Origin: Latrodectus hesperus
Lineage: Eukaryota; Arthropoda; Arachnida; Araneae; Theridiidae
Assembly (NCBI GenBank): GCA_037975125.1
Contig: CM075853.1
Location: 30,684,795 to 30,748,794 of the forward strand
DNA length: 64,000 bases
Reading direction: 5' to 3'
Shown piece after piece: positions 1-11,750 of the stretch (positions are counted from its first letter, which is position 1; every line of letters starts with the position of its first letter). The translations under genes and the position numbers were made by a program. The notes beneath the pieces were generated by a model. The model did not search any database, was not told the origin of the DNA, and was given only the letters and a program-made list of their open reading frames with translations.

Positions 1-109
1 AAAGGAATGGTGAGTGCCAGAAATATAAATTGGCACTTACAACATATAATAAAGCTATCAGGAATTCTAAAAGAATTCTTGGCGAAATTATTGCACTGAC
101 ATTAAAACT

Positions 110-1640
110 GTGTCTGCAACTGCAAGACTTGTTAAAACAATGTCTAAAGACAGGAACTGCTGTCTAAACACTCTTAAATTGCCAAATGGTAAGTTTTCAG
201 AATCTGGGAGAGAGACACTGTCTGAACTGTTCAGAGTTCACTTTCCAGGTTCCAACAAAATAAATGGTACTCCTAATTTTATACTCCCTACTTCAAATTG
301 TGGTAGAAGTAAATGGGATGTTGCCAAAACAATCATAACTTATGATCAAACAAAATGGGCAATAATGTCCTTTAAACCTTTTAAATCAACGGGAATTCAT
401 GGAATTGTACCGGCTCTGCTTATTGAGGGAGTCCAGTGCATTGCTCCAATTCTCTGTAGAACCTTTAGGGCAAGCAAAGCCTTTGGGCATATACCTATTG
501 CCTGGAGGCATACAAAAGTAATTTTTATTCCTAAAATAGGGAAAGATAACTATTATGAAGCTAAATCTTTAAGACCTATCAGCTTAACATCCTTTCTTCT
601 AAAGGCAATTGAAAAGCTGATAAACAAATATATTAGAGAAGTTTACTTAGTGGAAAAACCACTTTCTGACTTTCAATATACATATCAACCTGGTACATCC
701 ACTGATAGTGCGATCCACAACCTATCCTTCATTTTGGAGAAGAACTTTAAGGCTAAGAAACTTGCTTTAGCTGTTTTCTTAGATATAGAAGGTGCCTATG
801 ATAAGGTACCCATTGAAACTATTTTACAATCTCTTGCTCGAAAGGGAGTTAATGACACAATCTGTTCTTGGATAGAAAATCTGCTCAATAACAGATTTAT
901 CAGTGCCTCATTTTTAGGTGAAAACATGATGATCCAAGCCAAAGCTGGTTGTCCACAAGGAGGGGTTTTCTCACCCATCTTATGGTGCTATGTTGTAGAC
1001 TCCCTTTTAGAGGTGTTAAAAAAACAGGCATAACCACCATTGGATATACAGATGATTTAGTTATAATCGTCAGGGGTAAGTTTGGTGAAACAATCTCTAG
1101 CATCATGTCCAGCACCCTCAAACAAGTTGAGACTTGGTGTAAAAAAGAAGGCCTTTCTGTAAATCCTCAAAAAACCACTATGGTAGCCTTCACAAAGAAA
1201 AAGAATCTTAATCTGAAAAAGATAACTTTTTTTGGTCAAGAATTAACTTGCTCCAAAGAAGTTAAATTCTTAGGAGTATTTTTTGACATGAACTTAAGTT
1301 GGAACAAATACTTCAACTTTTGTATTGAAAGAGCGAAAAAAAAAGCATTCTGGTCATGTAGAAATGCATTTGGAAGAACTTGGGGCTTAAATCCCAAAGT
1401 TATTCATTGGATTTACACTATAATTATTTGTCCCATCATTACCTATGGTTCAATGGTCTGGTGGTCTAAAATCAAAAACGAAACTACTAAAGTAGAATTA
1501 ACAAAATTTCAAAGGATGCTTTGTGTAGCTATCTCTGGGTGTATTCGTTACAACTCCCACATCTACACTGGAGCTTCTGCTTGGTATGCATCCTCTTTAT
1601 ATGCCTATTGAAGCAGAAGCAATACTTAGCATGAAGAGGC
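110..1640 (+). pseudogene. Reverse transcriptase domain of the LINE, frameshifted
   Basis: RT motifs appear in order: KVIFIPK near 515, RPISLT at about 572, FLDIEGAYDKV at about 775 with the first catalytic Asp, and GCPQGGVFSPILW at 947-985. After a frameshift in the A-run near 1020, GYTDDL follows at 1042-1059. The YTDD box replaces the usual YADD but keeps both aspartates. The thumb region (FLGVFFD, then ITYGSMVWW) follows to about 1540. The shift at the A-run splits the palm between its catalytic motifs, so no functional enzyme can be made from this copy. Confidence 0.9.
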
Positions 1641-1699
1641 TTAAAAATACAGGTCAGTGGAAGGAATACTCTAGATTTTTTTCCTGGGGAAACCTCAAT

Positions 1700-2290
1700 G
1701 CTGACGTAACTAGTCATCCTTTTATAAGTATGCCAACTGATTACACAATTGTAAAGTATGCTTTTGATAAGCCTCATACAATCAAATTTCCCTTGAGAGA
1801 AGACTGGAATAATGTTGTCATCAGTGAAAGTTGTATTTACTGGTAAACTGATGGCTCAAAAATGAATTCCAATACTGGGGCTGGTATTTGTTGTCCAGCT
1901 GATGGCACAAAGTTATCATTCCCTTTGGGTAAATATACAACTGTATTTCAAGCAGAAGTCTTTGCCATTCTTATGTGCAGTAGAATATGTTTGGACAGAA
2001 GCTATTCTCGTAGAAGAATAATCATCTGCTCCGACAGTCAAGCTGCATTACTAGCTCTATAGAAGTCTACTGTAACTTCTGTTCTTGTCTGGGAATGTTA
2101 TCTCACTCTGTGTAAATTAGCTAATAATAACCCCACTACTTTAATGTGGGTGCCTGGGCACTCTGGTGTTCCCGGCAATGAATTAGCTGATGAGCTAACA
2201 AGGACTGGATCAACAACTGACTTTTTTGGTCCTGAACCAGTGCTAGGTATTTCAAAAGAATTAATCAGAACAGACCTATGGTCACGGTGC
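1700..2290 (+). pseudogene. RNase H domain of the same LINE, two in-frame stops
   Basis: The frame beginning at 1586 continues through a TAA at 1844 into TDGSKMNSNTGAG (first catalytic Asp) and FQAEVFAI (Glu). It then reads IICSDSQAALLAL (second Asp) and, after a TAG at 2060, MWVPGHSGVPGNELADELT with the final His and Asp. All RNase H catalytic positions are still readable, so the stops look recent compared with the frameshifts. Confidence 0.88.
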
Positions 2291-2375
2291 TAGGTTCTTT
2301 TGGAACCACCCTAATTTTAAATCTAAATCTATTAAAAATTTTCCTTCTTTAAGGAAGAACAAATTTTTAACTTAA

Positions 2376-3389
2376 TAATTAGGAATTCGTTAATGTGTAC
2401 ACTACAAAAGGGAACAGCAGAAAACTTTTTTGTAAATGATTCAACATTTTCACGGATATAGAAGCAGGACAAATCAAAAAGTAGGTTGGATAACCAAATA
2501 ATGTTTTAAATTAACAGTTCTAAAATTTTCTAAATATGCATGGGTACAAGTTTTAGATTTAAGTAGTAATATTATTTTATATTGCCATAAAATTAAAAAA
2601 AAATACTTTTTTACAATAACAAGTATTATAGAATACTGACACACAGTATTATAGAATACTGAAAATTCAAAATAATATTTGGGTCATTTAATCAATTAAA
2701 GAAAACAAAAATATTTTAAACAAGATTGCTTACTGAAATTTTATTAAAATGTATTTTATAAATGTTTATAAAATTTAAAAAACATTTATTTTAATAAAAA
2801 TTTATAAATAACTTATGATGAGAACAATTATTAAAATAGATTGCAATAGTTTAGACTTTTTGAATAACAAAATGTATATTAACAGATAAAAAAAAATCTA
2901 GCATCAATTATTACATATTATGAATCATCCAAAATAAAGAACAAGATTTTGTTAATTAATCTATACAAAAAAAATTTCTTATATTTTAGACAGTATTTGA
3001 TATTTGTAAAGATATCATTATGTCAAATTAAAAATTCCTAATTACAAGAAAATAAAAAAAAATTTAAAATAAATTTTAACTTCTGAATAATTTTTCTAGT
3101 AGAAAGAACAAATGTTTTGAAACCCAGTTTACAATTAAAGTGAAATATTTCTACACCTTTATTACTAGGCAATAGCTTACTTTTGATTATGAATATGATA
3201 TTGTATAGATAACAAAAAAGGCTAAGGATAGTTGTAAAGGCATATCACTGTATACTACCTTCTCGAAGAGCTTTCCATAAATAGTAAACAGTAATTACTG
3301 ATATAGGACAAAATAATAGGAACACACATTTAAAAATGGGTTGCCCTTTAACCAATCAATAAATGGTTGCCTTATGTCACCCCAAATCG
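2376..3389. other. AT-rich intronic or intergenic sequence, nothing recognised
   Basis: Very AT-rich sequence with poly-A and poly-T runs. I searched its minus strand for the next expected SCAPER exon (the part after VESK, which in animal homologues reads roughly as a leucine-rich helix) and saw no open frame with splice sites. Confidence 0.5.
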
Positions 3390-3547
3390 CAAGACTACAC
3401 TGCTGCTGATATAATGTTCAAGATGAATATCCAACTCTAAAATCATGTATCCATAAAAACTTTAATGAGAGTTGCATGATGCAAACATTCAAGGCAAAGT
3501 AGCTATTTCAAAACTATTAATTATGGCGATGAATGATATGAAGAGAT

Positions 3548-3561
3548 TACAGGAATGCTGA
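3548..3561. repeat. Target site duplication, left copy of SINE
   Basis: TACAGGAATGCTGA, identical to 3742-3755 on the other side of the SINE. Its reading belongs to the interrupted transposase. Confidence 0.88.
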
Positions 3562-3741
3562 TTGGTTTGGTTTGTTTGTAGCTCAATGGTCACTTTTTGC
3601 ACATGAGGACTAATTAGACCGGGACCTGCGGTTTAAAGTGGATTCCGAACCACTATAAGCATTCATGCCCAAGGTGGGATTCAAACCCACGAACTGTTGA
3701 ACCGAAGGCAAGAGCGCTAACCATTCGGCTACCACCTCGGC
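3562..3741 (-). mobile_element. tRNA-derived SINE inserted into the Tc1-like relic
   Basis: On the minus strand the 180-bp element begins at 3741 with a tRNA-like head. The A box is TAGCCGAATGG, which fits the consensus TRGYNNARNNG. The B box is GGTTTGAATCC, one base from consensus. The 3' end is a CAAAC-rich tail. The element is bounded by an exact 14-bp direct repeat (3548-3561 and 3742-3755). Removing one repeat and the element restores the transposase reading across the junction (KRLQEC to RDNLNWT). It is therefore younger than the Tc1 copy. Confidence 0.85.
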
Positions 3742-3755
3742 TACAGGAATGCTGA
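3742..3755. repeat. Target site duplication, right copy of SINE
   Basis: TACAGGAATGCTGA, the partner of 3548-3561. Confidence 0.88.
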
Positions 3756-4347
3756 GACAACCTAAACTGGACAAAACTGCAATGGGAACAAGTCATCTAG
3801 TTTGATGTGAATTCTTATTTAAATTATTGCAGACCTCCAGATATGTGTTCATCTTGCAACACCAGAAGTATTTGATGTTGACTGCCTGATTCTAATCGTA
3901 AAACATGATTGTGGGGGCAAGATATTTTCCTTGTGATTAGTGCTTATTGTTGTCTTGAAGGAGAGAAGTACAAGCAACAAGCAACCATAATTGAACCATT
4001 TTCACAATTCATCTTCCCCTACGCTTCACATTCTCTTTCTGAGAGAACGTCTTGTGTTCTAAGATGGAAACGCCCCTGTTTACATGCCTCACTGTGTTAA
4101 AACATGATTTCATGAGTATGATGATGAAGTGGAACATCTAACCTTGTGTTCTCAATCTTCTGATATCAAAATTATTGAACCTGTGTGGGTTTTTTTCATG
4201 CGAACAAAATCTTTGCTCAGTTTTCTCAACTATGCACACTGTCAGAATTCAAGATGGCCTTGTTCAAGGAATGTAAACATGAATGGGATTTTGTTCAAAG
4301 TCATTTTTTGTCAATCCCACATTGAATGCATGCTATCATTAAGGCCA

Positions 4348-4384
4348 AATTGATTATTCAAATTGAAAATTTGAATAATCAATT
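4348..4384. repeat. Perfect inverted repeat, 17-bp arms, 3-nt loop
   Basis: AATTGATTATTCAAATT at 4348-4364 and its exact reverse complement at 4368-4384, separated by GAA. It sits at the last codons of the Tc1-like frame. It may be a chance AT palindrome or a remnant fold of the transposon end. Confidence 0.7.
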
Positions 4385-4577
4385 AGTTAGGTGGTCCAAC
4401 CTATTATTTATTAAAAATTTTAATTTTCTCACAGGTGTTCCTGTTATTTTGTCCTATACTTAAATGTGTCACAAGAAGGAAAACCCAGAAAATTCCCATG
4501 TCACTGCCAGAAATATAATATTTTAGCTCTCATTATTTAGCTCTTAGGAATAAAAAAATAATGTTACTTATTTATAC

Positions 4578-4870
4578 CTTGCTTTCTACAATGCTTTCAT
4601 CCATTTCACATGTTTGATAAATTTCATCAACTGCCCTATGCAAATTCTCAAACAAAAATGTCCAGTATCGAGCTCGAAGATCTTTTTCGGGATTTCTTCC
4701 AGCAGATGCAGATCTAAGTCGACTCTTGGGACGAGACAGTGTATTACATCTTTTATTACTTCTTGGTAACAGCCTGGCATTAATTCCTTTATTTAATTCA
4801 AATGTTGGAGGTTTAGGTGAGACTGACTGAGGACGTGGAGAAGTAGGTGGTTTTTTAGATACCTTGGCAT
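4578..4870 (-). CDS. SCAPER: SCAPER exon 3 (conserved N-terminal domain)
   Basis: A 293-nt exon bounded on the minus strand by an acceptor TTCTTCTTAG (ending 4871) and a donor AAG/GTATAAAT (from 4577). With one base carried from the previous exon it encodes 98 residues. A basic, proline-rich linker (KKPPTSPRPQSVSPKPP) is followed by RSASAGRNPEKDLRARYWTF and then AVDEIYQTCEMDESIV. The last part closely matches from memory the LRARYWAFLF...AVDEIYVTCE block of animal SCAPER, an ER-associated cyclin A-binding protein linked to cell cycle and cilia. The exon ends in phase 0. The downstream exon is not in the window, so the gene continues past the left edge. Confidence 0.88.
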
Positions 4871-5579
4871 CTAAGAAGAAAAATTTTAAATATTCTTATA
4901 CTGAATAAAAATTTAATATGTATAAATAGAATATGAAAAATATATTAATTAAAATAAAATTAATAACTACTACAAGAATTATTTGATTTATGTTATTAAT
5001 CTTTTTGAGAAATAATTGAAATAATTAATACACAGACCTGAAAAATTACTTGAAATTGCATGATTAGTGAAAGTAATACAACTAAAATTTCAATCCTTTC
5101 AATGAAACATTTTATGTACAGTGAGATAAAAAAAACTGAAACAATGGAAATTAATTATATGATATGGTAAATGATTTAGACAACAATATTTGCTGATATA
5201 TTTGGGATTAATTTTTAGTTTTGATATTAAAACGATGTAAAATCATATTTCCGTCCACTGCATGGCAAAAGAGGAAAAAATTGAAGACAAAAATTTTCTG
5301 ATTCAGATTTTATACATTTCTTTTTATTTCCCTATCCTAGCAAAGGTTCATCACAAATGAAAGTAATTTTATTCAATTTATGTGAATGTATATTATAGAA
5401 AATATAATAAAATTTAAAAAACCAATGCTGTTTATACATGCTTGCTCAATGGCATATATGAAATTATTTTTTTATAATATTTTGTTTTAATCAAGAAATA
5501 AAATTTAATAATGAGAATAACATTGGTTTTCACAATAATTTAATTTTTAATTACCCGGACAAAGGAGCAAACCTTATAA
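4871..5579 (-). other. SCAPER intron 2, left part
   Basis: AT-rich intron between exon 3 and the hAT relic. I see no further exon or repeat. Confidence 0.6.
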
Positions 5580-7179
5580 TACATTCTACGTAATGCTATT
5601 AGGCAGAGGTCAAAAACTAAGGAATAAAACTAAATCAGTAATCTCTTCAACAGGGGTGAACAATAGAGAAGAACCAATAATGTTGTTCCTAAATTAAACT
5701 TTGAAAATATTTTTTTTTCATTTCTATAATATTCATTAGCCAAACACAAACTCAAAGAATTTATTAATTTATTTTTTATTGCTAATGATATAGCTTTTTC
5801 TATACTTTCTTCAGAGAAGGGGTTTGAATTCTTATAATCTTTTGCATTTTTGGGATTTTGAAAACACTCCATGAAAAACAATTTTAATCCTATTAAGTGT
5901 GCTATTATATTTTCTTGTATATCTTAAAATATATTAACCTTATTTTTAAACATAAAACATGCAGTTATGAATACTTCTGGTTGATTGTTTTCAATACAGT
6001 GTTCCCAAAAATCTAATTTCTTACTCATTAACATTAAAGATCATTATAGAGCTGTTTTGAAGGGTCAAATTTATTTATTTGCAAAAAATGACACATAAAT
6101 ATAAAAAAATTGGACATCAATTAAAATCATGCAATTTTGAATAAAGATCAAAAGGATTATCATTAAAATAAACTTCTGTTTCTGGTCAAGTTCAAGCCAG
6201 CAGGTTAGCACCTACCATGAGATAGCAATCTCATTTCTGTATGAAAGAGAAGTATATGAAGACTCATCAAATCTTCGCATATAGCTTTAAAAGTTCTTGA
6301 GTTTAAGGGTTTTCTTGATAAAATTAACAATTTTTACTGCATCATTGAGAATGAGTTTCAATTCTCCTGTAAAGTACTTTGCTACAAAATTTTGGCTTTA
6401 GATAAAGCAGTTGATCCAAATTACATCAGGAGCTACATTTAAAAAGTGTCTGTGAAGACAATATATAAACTAGACAATGTTGTGGTATCATCAGTAAACA
6501 ATCTACAACAATCTGACTAACTAATAACTTTAAATGTAAAATAGCAATCAATAGCTTTAAATATTTCTTTACCCATTGTGTAAGGAGAGAAAACGACAAA
6601 ATAAATTATTTTCATTAAATTCATTGTTTCCAATCTGTTTAACAATAACAAGCAATACAGCATTGTTTGTTATGTCAATGGTATCATCTACTAGAATTGA
6701 GAAAAATTTAGATTTTTAATTCTCAGTTTTCTCAGCATCCTAAGACATATAGTAAATTCTTCTCAACATTCTATTGTTTGAAATAATTTTTTGGATAGAT
6801 TTGAAATTATTGTTTGGATAGATTTTTGATCAGTCTTAAGGCCAAAGGCACCCTTTATTCAAAGAAAAATGAATTTTTGTCCTAATCAGTAACTATGACC
6901 ACATTTGGGTAATATGGTAAGTAGCATCTACTGCTCCTCATTTTACTTTTTAACAGATAGAATGTAAGATGATATAATAAACACATTTTGCTTTTTAAAA
7001 TAAATCACAATCTTTATTTGTATTTGGTATATTTTTTCCCTAGATGCCACGAAAGAAATGAGGGCTTCATGTATACAATTGAAAAGATTATCCCACACAC
7101 TATACATTTGGGTTTAGGACAATCTATCTCCAATATACAAAAATCTGTATTTTATATATTCATCACAATATTTCTTCAT
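5580..7179 (-). mobile_element. Dead hAT transposase with BED finger (ZBED/SCAND3-like) in SCAPER intron 2
   Basis: The minus strand starts at ATG 7177-7179 with MKKYCDEYIKYRFLYI, a typical start for this group. A BED-type zinc finger follows (PKCIVCG then MKPSFLSWHL and a K-Y-T-K-Y remnant, about 7020-7115), with a stop in the K..FFKSK linker. Downstream in broken frames are VDDTIDITNNAVLLVIVKQI-type catalytic core text (about 6640-6700), then KAICEDLMSLHILLFHTEM and RLLSHGR (about 6210-6290). The C-terminal NPFSEESIEKAI block follows at about 5770-5830. Many stops and frameshifts are present. Domesticated genes of this family exist, but this copy is not intact. Confidence 0.82.
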
Positions 7180-8652
7180 ATCGCCTTTTTGAAGAACTAA
7201 AGACAATGATTTCAATGTTTCACACTGAATTTTCAGGCCTGTCATTTGTAGAATTCTGAAATACATCACTGTTCATGCTTTGCTTGAGATTTTAGTGCAT
7301 ACCAGATTTTTACCACTGATCCATGGCTTATTAAAAATGTTAATCAAAACAGGAATCAATAAAATTTTATAAACACAAATATACACTCAAAAACAATAGC
7401 CAGTCATTTTTAAGCTGCATGCTGAAGTGAATGAGAGTACTGTGCTATTGTAACAGTGGTAGTGACATCTCAAGTTACTAATAACAAAAGATACTTTTAA
7501 AAGAGCATTCGAAAAAAATAAAGATATCAACTGTCAGATTTTTGATCAATGACTGTACACTTTAATAACTTTAGAGTATAATATTTAAATGATTTTTATA
7601 AAATATATGGAAAAACATTTCCATGATTGACATTTTTACAATTTGATTCTTTTAATTTTTTAGGTCTGCCTTTATAATTTTTCATGTACTACAGGTTAGG
7701 AGATGCTGATTTATAGTTAAGCTTTTCAACCAATGGTTGAACATTCTTCATGAAATTTCTTCAAATTGTGTTTTATTCTTGTACTATTTCAACATTCCTT
7801 TATTTTACATTATTTGATTGACTGTAGTCCTTAACATTTTTTTTTTAATTTCTAACCAAGCTAATATTAAATTATTCCTTAAATATCGATTATTTTCCTT
7901 CACAGTTTTTTCTTGGTTATTTTTTATAATAAATATATAATTCAGAATTGATAATAAAATAATACTGATAAACTTTTTCTACTCACAAAAGAAACTAAAT
8001 ATTTAATATAATATATCCTCATACATTCTCAGAACTACTTTTTTCACTGAACTTCTAATAAAAATATGTGAGTTTACATTTATATTTCATAAACAAAAGT
8101 TAATATACTATGATCACAATAACTCTGTCTGTAGGGACGTAAGAAAATGGAAGTTAGAATTGGGCAAAACATTACATTACAACATTACACATGATTAAAA
8201 AATAGTTACAAAGAAAATACTTGATAATTATTAATCAGGTTACATAGTACCTGTACAGTACAAATTATAAACAAAGTTATTTATGAAGCGGATGGTTCGA
8301 CTTCCATTCCTCACACCTCTATTCTATCTCTAACTCTATTGGATATTCAATATTTTGTATTGGGCAGTAACGCCATCCATTGTCAGTACAGTTAATATGG
8401 ATCTGTTACAAGTCATTTTTATATTTCATTTTAAAAATAAAATGAAATAAAATATGTTTAAAATTAGCAAGATATAAAATTTTTTCAAAGCATTGATTAA
8501 ATTAATTTAATGCTAAATAATAATGTAACATTTAAAGAGAATCATGACACATTTCACATTCATGTATAAAAGTTAAATGGAAAATGGTGCCTAAAATTCA
8601 AGATGTTAATTATTATACAATCTAAAAGGAAATTTATTGAGTTGTGGCATAC
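7180..8652 (-). other. SCAPER intron 2, right part, nothing recognised
   Basis: AT-rich intron sequence. A slightly GC-richer patch at about 8280-8400 was read on both strands and gave no convincing domain or splice sites. Confidence 0.5.
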
Positions 8653-8743
8653 CATCTAATGTTCCATCTGCAATAAAATTAAGTAAATTCCGAGCCTCTA
8701 GTCCTTCTTTGACAATTTTACGGATTGTTTCATCAGCTGCAGT
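8653..8743 (-). CDS. SCAPER: SCAPER exon 2
   Basis: A 91-nt exon between an acceptor TTTATTTTTAG (ending 8744) and a donor GATG/GTATGCC (from 8652). It encodes 30 residues plus one base: TAADETIRKIVKEGLEARNL and then LNFIADGTLD. The IRKIV.EG..ARNL pattern aligns with the VRRIVAEEGRTARNL stretch at the start of vertebrate SCAPER as I remember it. The split codon G+AT at the junction with exon 3 gives GAT (Asp) and keeps the frame open. This supports both exon calls independently of homology. Confidence 0.86.
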
Positions 8744-11699
8744 CTAAAAATAAATAAAAAATACACTGAAAAAAATTAAACTTTTTATTTTTCATTTTTA
8801 TTGCTTTTTAAAATTATACCAGCCAACATAGAAATTAAAAATTAAATTACTTTCTCAAAAATATTAAATTATTTTAAAAAATAATAAAACAAAAAGTTTT
8901 AATAAAAAACTGGGACCACCTAAATTAACTACCTTTATAAATAAAATGATAGTTATTTTATATGGACATATTTTTTAAAGGGAAAGTAAAATAAAGATTT
9001 ACAAAATTAGTTTAGAGCTATAGATCATCACAGATAACAGGCAATAGTTTAATATATATAATATAAAGCAATTTTGTAAACCTTTATTTGATTTACCTTT
9101 TAAAAAAATGTGACCAGCTAAAACAAATATTTCGCATTATGGTAGAGAACTGTACAGAGGGTAAAATGCTCCAAGCTTGTGATAAAGTGCTCAAAACTGG
9201 CTTAACAGTTCGGAATGCATTTGCATGACATGATTTTTGTCTTATGATGTAAGGTGATCATATGACATGCGCGAAATTCATTTTATGTGCAACCCTTGTA
9301 GCGTTTGATCAGTAATTTTATTTGTTTACAATTCAAGAATTTGTTATGTTTGGACTTAAAAATTTTTTTTAAGTTATATTAAGTTAGTTTATAATTTGTT
9401 AAAGTCATATTTTTTAAAGTTATATTTTTTTAAGTTGTTATTCTTTTAAAGTTATTCTAATTTTTGGAAGATATATTGTTTATAATTTTTTAAATATTGT
9501 TTCGAACCTTTAAAAACTATATTGTTAGGAAATTTTTTAAAGTTGTATTATTTCGAATTTTCGTTTGGTAGGCTATATAATAAAAGATCTGTATGGCATA
9601 CTTATTATGCACCTGATCAATTTGATTCATACATCGCAGAGTATGAATCAAATGGTGGAGAAAACAAAAAGAAAATAGGGTAGAAGATTTCTTTGAAGGC
9701 CTTTAAGCAGTTCATTCTAGGCCGGGTGAAATGATTGCAAAAGCAATGAAAATTAGGTGAGTCATTTTATTTTTCATTAAAATTTCATTCAGAAGGATAG
9801 TTAGAAACTCTAGATTTTCTAAAAATGTATGTTTACATAAATAAATATATCTTTAAATAAGCTTTACTGCATGTTTCACATTGGTGTTACATTGTGATGT
9901 ACTGAAATTTTTTGAAGGAGGGCGTCACATGCCTAGCTAATTAAAATACGAGTTTGAATGCAAGATGCAATTTGTTAGCATTAAAAATTTAGCTTTATTG
10001 CCAAGTTGTCACTGTAGTAGGTAGCACTACACTGAAGTTTTTTTTTTTAAGGTGAGCGCCACTGCATGATATACATTCTATATATGTATTAAAATTCGAG
10101 TTTTAATAAAAAAAATTGTTTCTAGTAATTAGAATTTCAATACTTCTATAATAAATAATTATAATAAAATATTTGAAATTTTGATATTTGGAATTTGAAA
10201 TAGAGCACAATTCCAAAGTAGAAGTTTGAACACGATCAGTATTTAGTAAACAGATATTGTGCATAGTGATATAATTTAGGTTGGCAAGATTAGCTAAGCA
10301 GGTGCAGAGCTTGGCGCACAAATTGAAAATGGCGCCAAACCTCTATAGTTCCATTGTCTTTCACCAAATATTTTCTTAATGAATTAAGGGTAATTATTTT
10401 AACATGTTACAATTTTGTACTTTTAATATAATGCTCACACAAGCATATACATATATCCTCAAATCATAAAGGTCACAGAAAATTAAAACTTAGATTCAGC
10501 AATTTTTATTAAACCTATCTAGGCACATAATAAGCATTTTTTTACACAAACATAGATAAATTAATAACTATTAAAAGTGAAAATTTATCAAGGCAATATT
10601 AACAGGTGATAATATAACCAATAAAAATATTCTTCAAGCCAATAATAATATAACCAATATAAATTATAATAATATAAATATTCTTATAACCAATATAACC
10701 AACCAATATAAATATTCTTCAAGGAATAAACATATTTTCTTGTATATAATTCCCAGATTGAGGGTTAAAAAAGTTTTAAACTTTATTGTGCATATCATAC
10801 ACTGCACAATGGATAATCTGATTTAAAAAGACAAAAAAAAAGTTTTCCATTAGAAAATCTTACAATAAAGTTTTGTTTCCATTTCATAAAAAATAAATAA
10901 CAAATAGCAACATAACTTGACAAACTTATTTCAGTTTAAACAAGTTTCATCCAGTTATGTTCAAGGACAAATTCTGTTTCTTAGAAAGATTACAGATATT
11001 ATATTTGTCATTTTGCATTTTGTCTTGATCAAAGCTGTAGCGTTCTGAAAATATTCCATATAGTCATGTGAAAGCGAAATTATATAAGTTACACAGCAAA
11101 TTTTAAACTAAAAAAACTATTGAAAAGACAAATAATAAATATTGCAACAAACATGTTAACGTAAGGTGAAAAGCAAAGCATGTGCAATAAAAAACTTCTG
11201 TAGATTATGTACACGAAAATATGGTAGCTATATAAATGCAGCCAATATTGTTGACAATTGTTTATTTTTAAACGGGTTGTTAAAAAATAAAAACTCTTAG
11301 ACATGCTTAAATTAAGAAATAATTTATGTTAAAAAGTTATAATAAATGTATCAATAAAAGTAATATTACAATAATTTATAATAACACTCAACATAGATTA
11401 TAGTACTGTAACAAGTTTCTCGACAAAAATTAGATGTAATTTTACAACTCGTAAATTATTATTATGTATTTAAATAATTTGTTTTTCGATTTTTCTTTAA
11501 AGCTGCTTAATTGTTTTCATTTATTATTAAAATGATAAAAACAAATAAGTAAAGTATATTAAGAAAAAATTCTAAGCTATGTTAGCAAGTTTGATATAAA
11601 AAAAAAATCAAGTTCAAAAATGAAAATTAGTATTTTATTTTTGGTATCTTCTTAAAAGCTAATTGCTTAAAAGAATATAAATTTGTAACATTAACTCAC
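8744..11699 (-). other. SCAPER intron 1 (coding), nothing recognised
   Basis: About 3 kb of AT-rich intron with repeated T-rich blocks near 9360-9560. Locally GC-richer bits at about 9230-9310 and 10260-10350 were read in all frames without a result. The 72- and 71-codon open frames here are short, low in complexity and lack domains. Confidence 0.5.
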
Positions 11700-11750
11700 T
11701 TGTGGTGTTGCTTCCATTTTAAATAATGGGTTCAAAATCTAGGAAAAAAT
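11700..11750 (-). CDS. SCAPER: SCAPER first coding exon with start codon
   Basis: The start codon is at 11715-11717 on the minus strand and gives MEATPQ before the donor CAA/GTGAGTT (from 11699). Joining to exon 2 in phase 0 gives MEATPQTAADETIRK. Upstream of the ATG there are in-frame stop codons (TAG and TAA within the leader), so translation must begin here. Two acceptors are possible: TTTTATTTTACAG (exon starts at 11750) or TTTCCTAG (starts at 11738). The first has the better pyrimidine tract. A further non-coding leader exon upstream is implied. Confidence 0.72.

Larger units (their letters stand above)
1..2375 (+). mobile_element. Degenerate non-LTR retrotransposon (I/LOA-type), ORF2 with RT and RNase H
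   Basis: This is a decayed LINE ORF2 running off the left edge of the window. Homologous coding sequence is already present at base 1, in a frame reading YNKAIRNSKR at about 45-75. The reverse transcriptase is followed by an RNase H domain, an order known from the I, LOA and related clades. At least two frameshifts (about 1020-1030 in an A-run, and about 1570-1585) and two in-frame stops (TAA 1844, TAG 2060) separate the pieces, and a further shift lies near 2290. The last recognisable coding is FPSLRKNKFLT ending near 2373. No poly-A tail or target duplication was found. It lies antisense in the presumed third intron of SCAPER. Confidence 0.9.
3390..4353 (+). mobile_element. Dead Tc1/mariner-type transposase, interrupted by a SINE
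   Basis: Reading across frames recovers a Tc1-like transposase. Near 3475-3545 comes ELHDANIQGKVAISKLL, then KRLQEC. After the inserted SINE the text resumes as RDNLNWTKLQWEQVI (3755-3803), then VHLATPEVFDVDCL and a VKHDCGGK block (about 3848-3925). The DDE region follows as DGNAPVY...HCVKT and EVEHLTLCSQSSDIKIIEPVW (about 4062-4185), equivalent to the family DNAP and SPDLNxIExxW motifs. In the NAP motif the catalytic Asp-Asn context reads DGNAP. Several stops and shifts make it non-functional. Terminal inverted repeats were not identified. Confidence 0.82.

Noticed and set aside
3605..3741. A tRNA gene on the minus strand
   Set aside because: The head is tRNA-like, but the acceptor stem pairs imperfectly, the sequence continues into a SINE body, and target duplications surround it.
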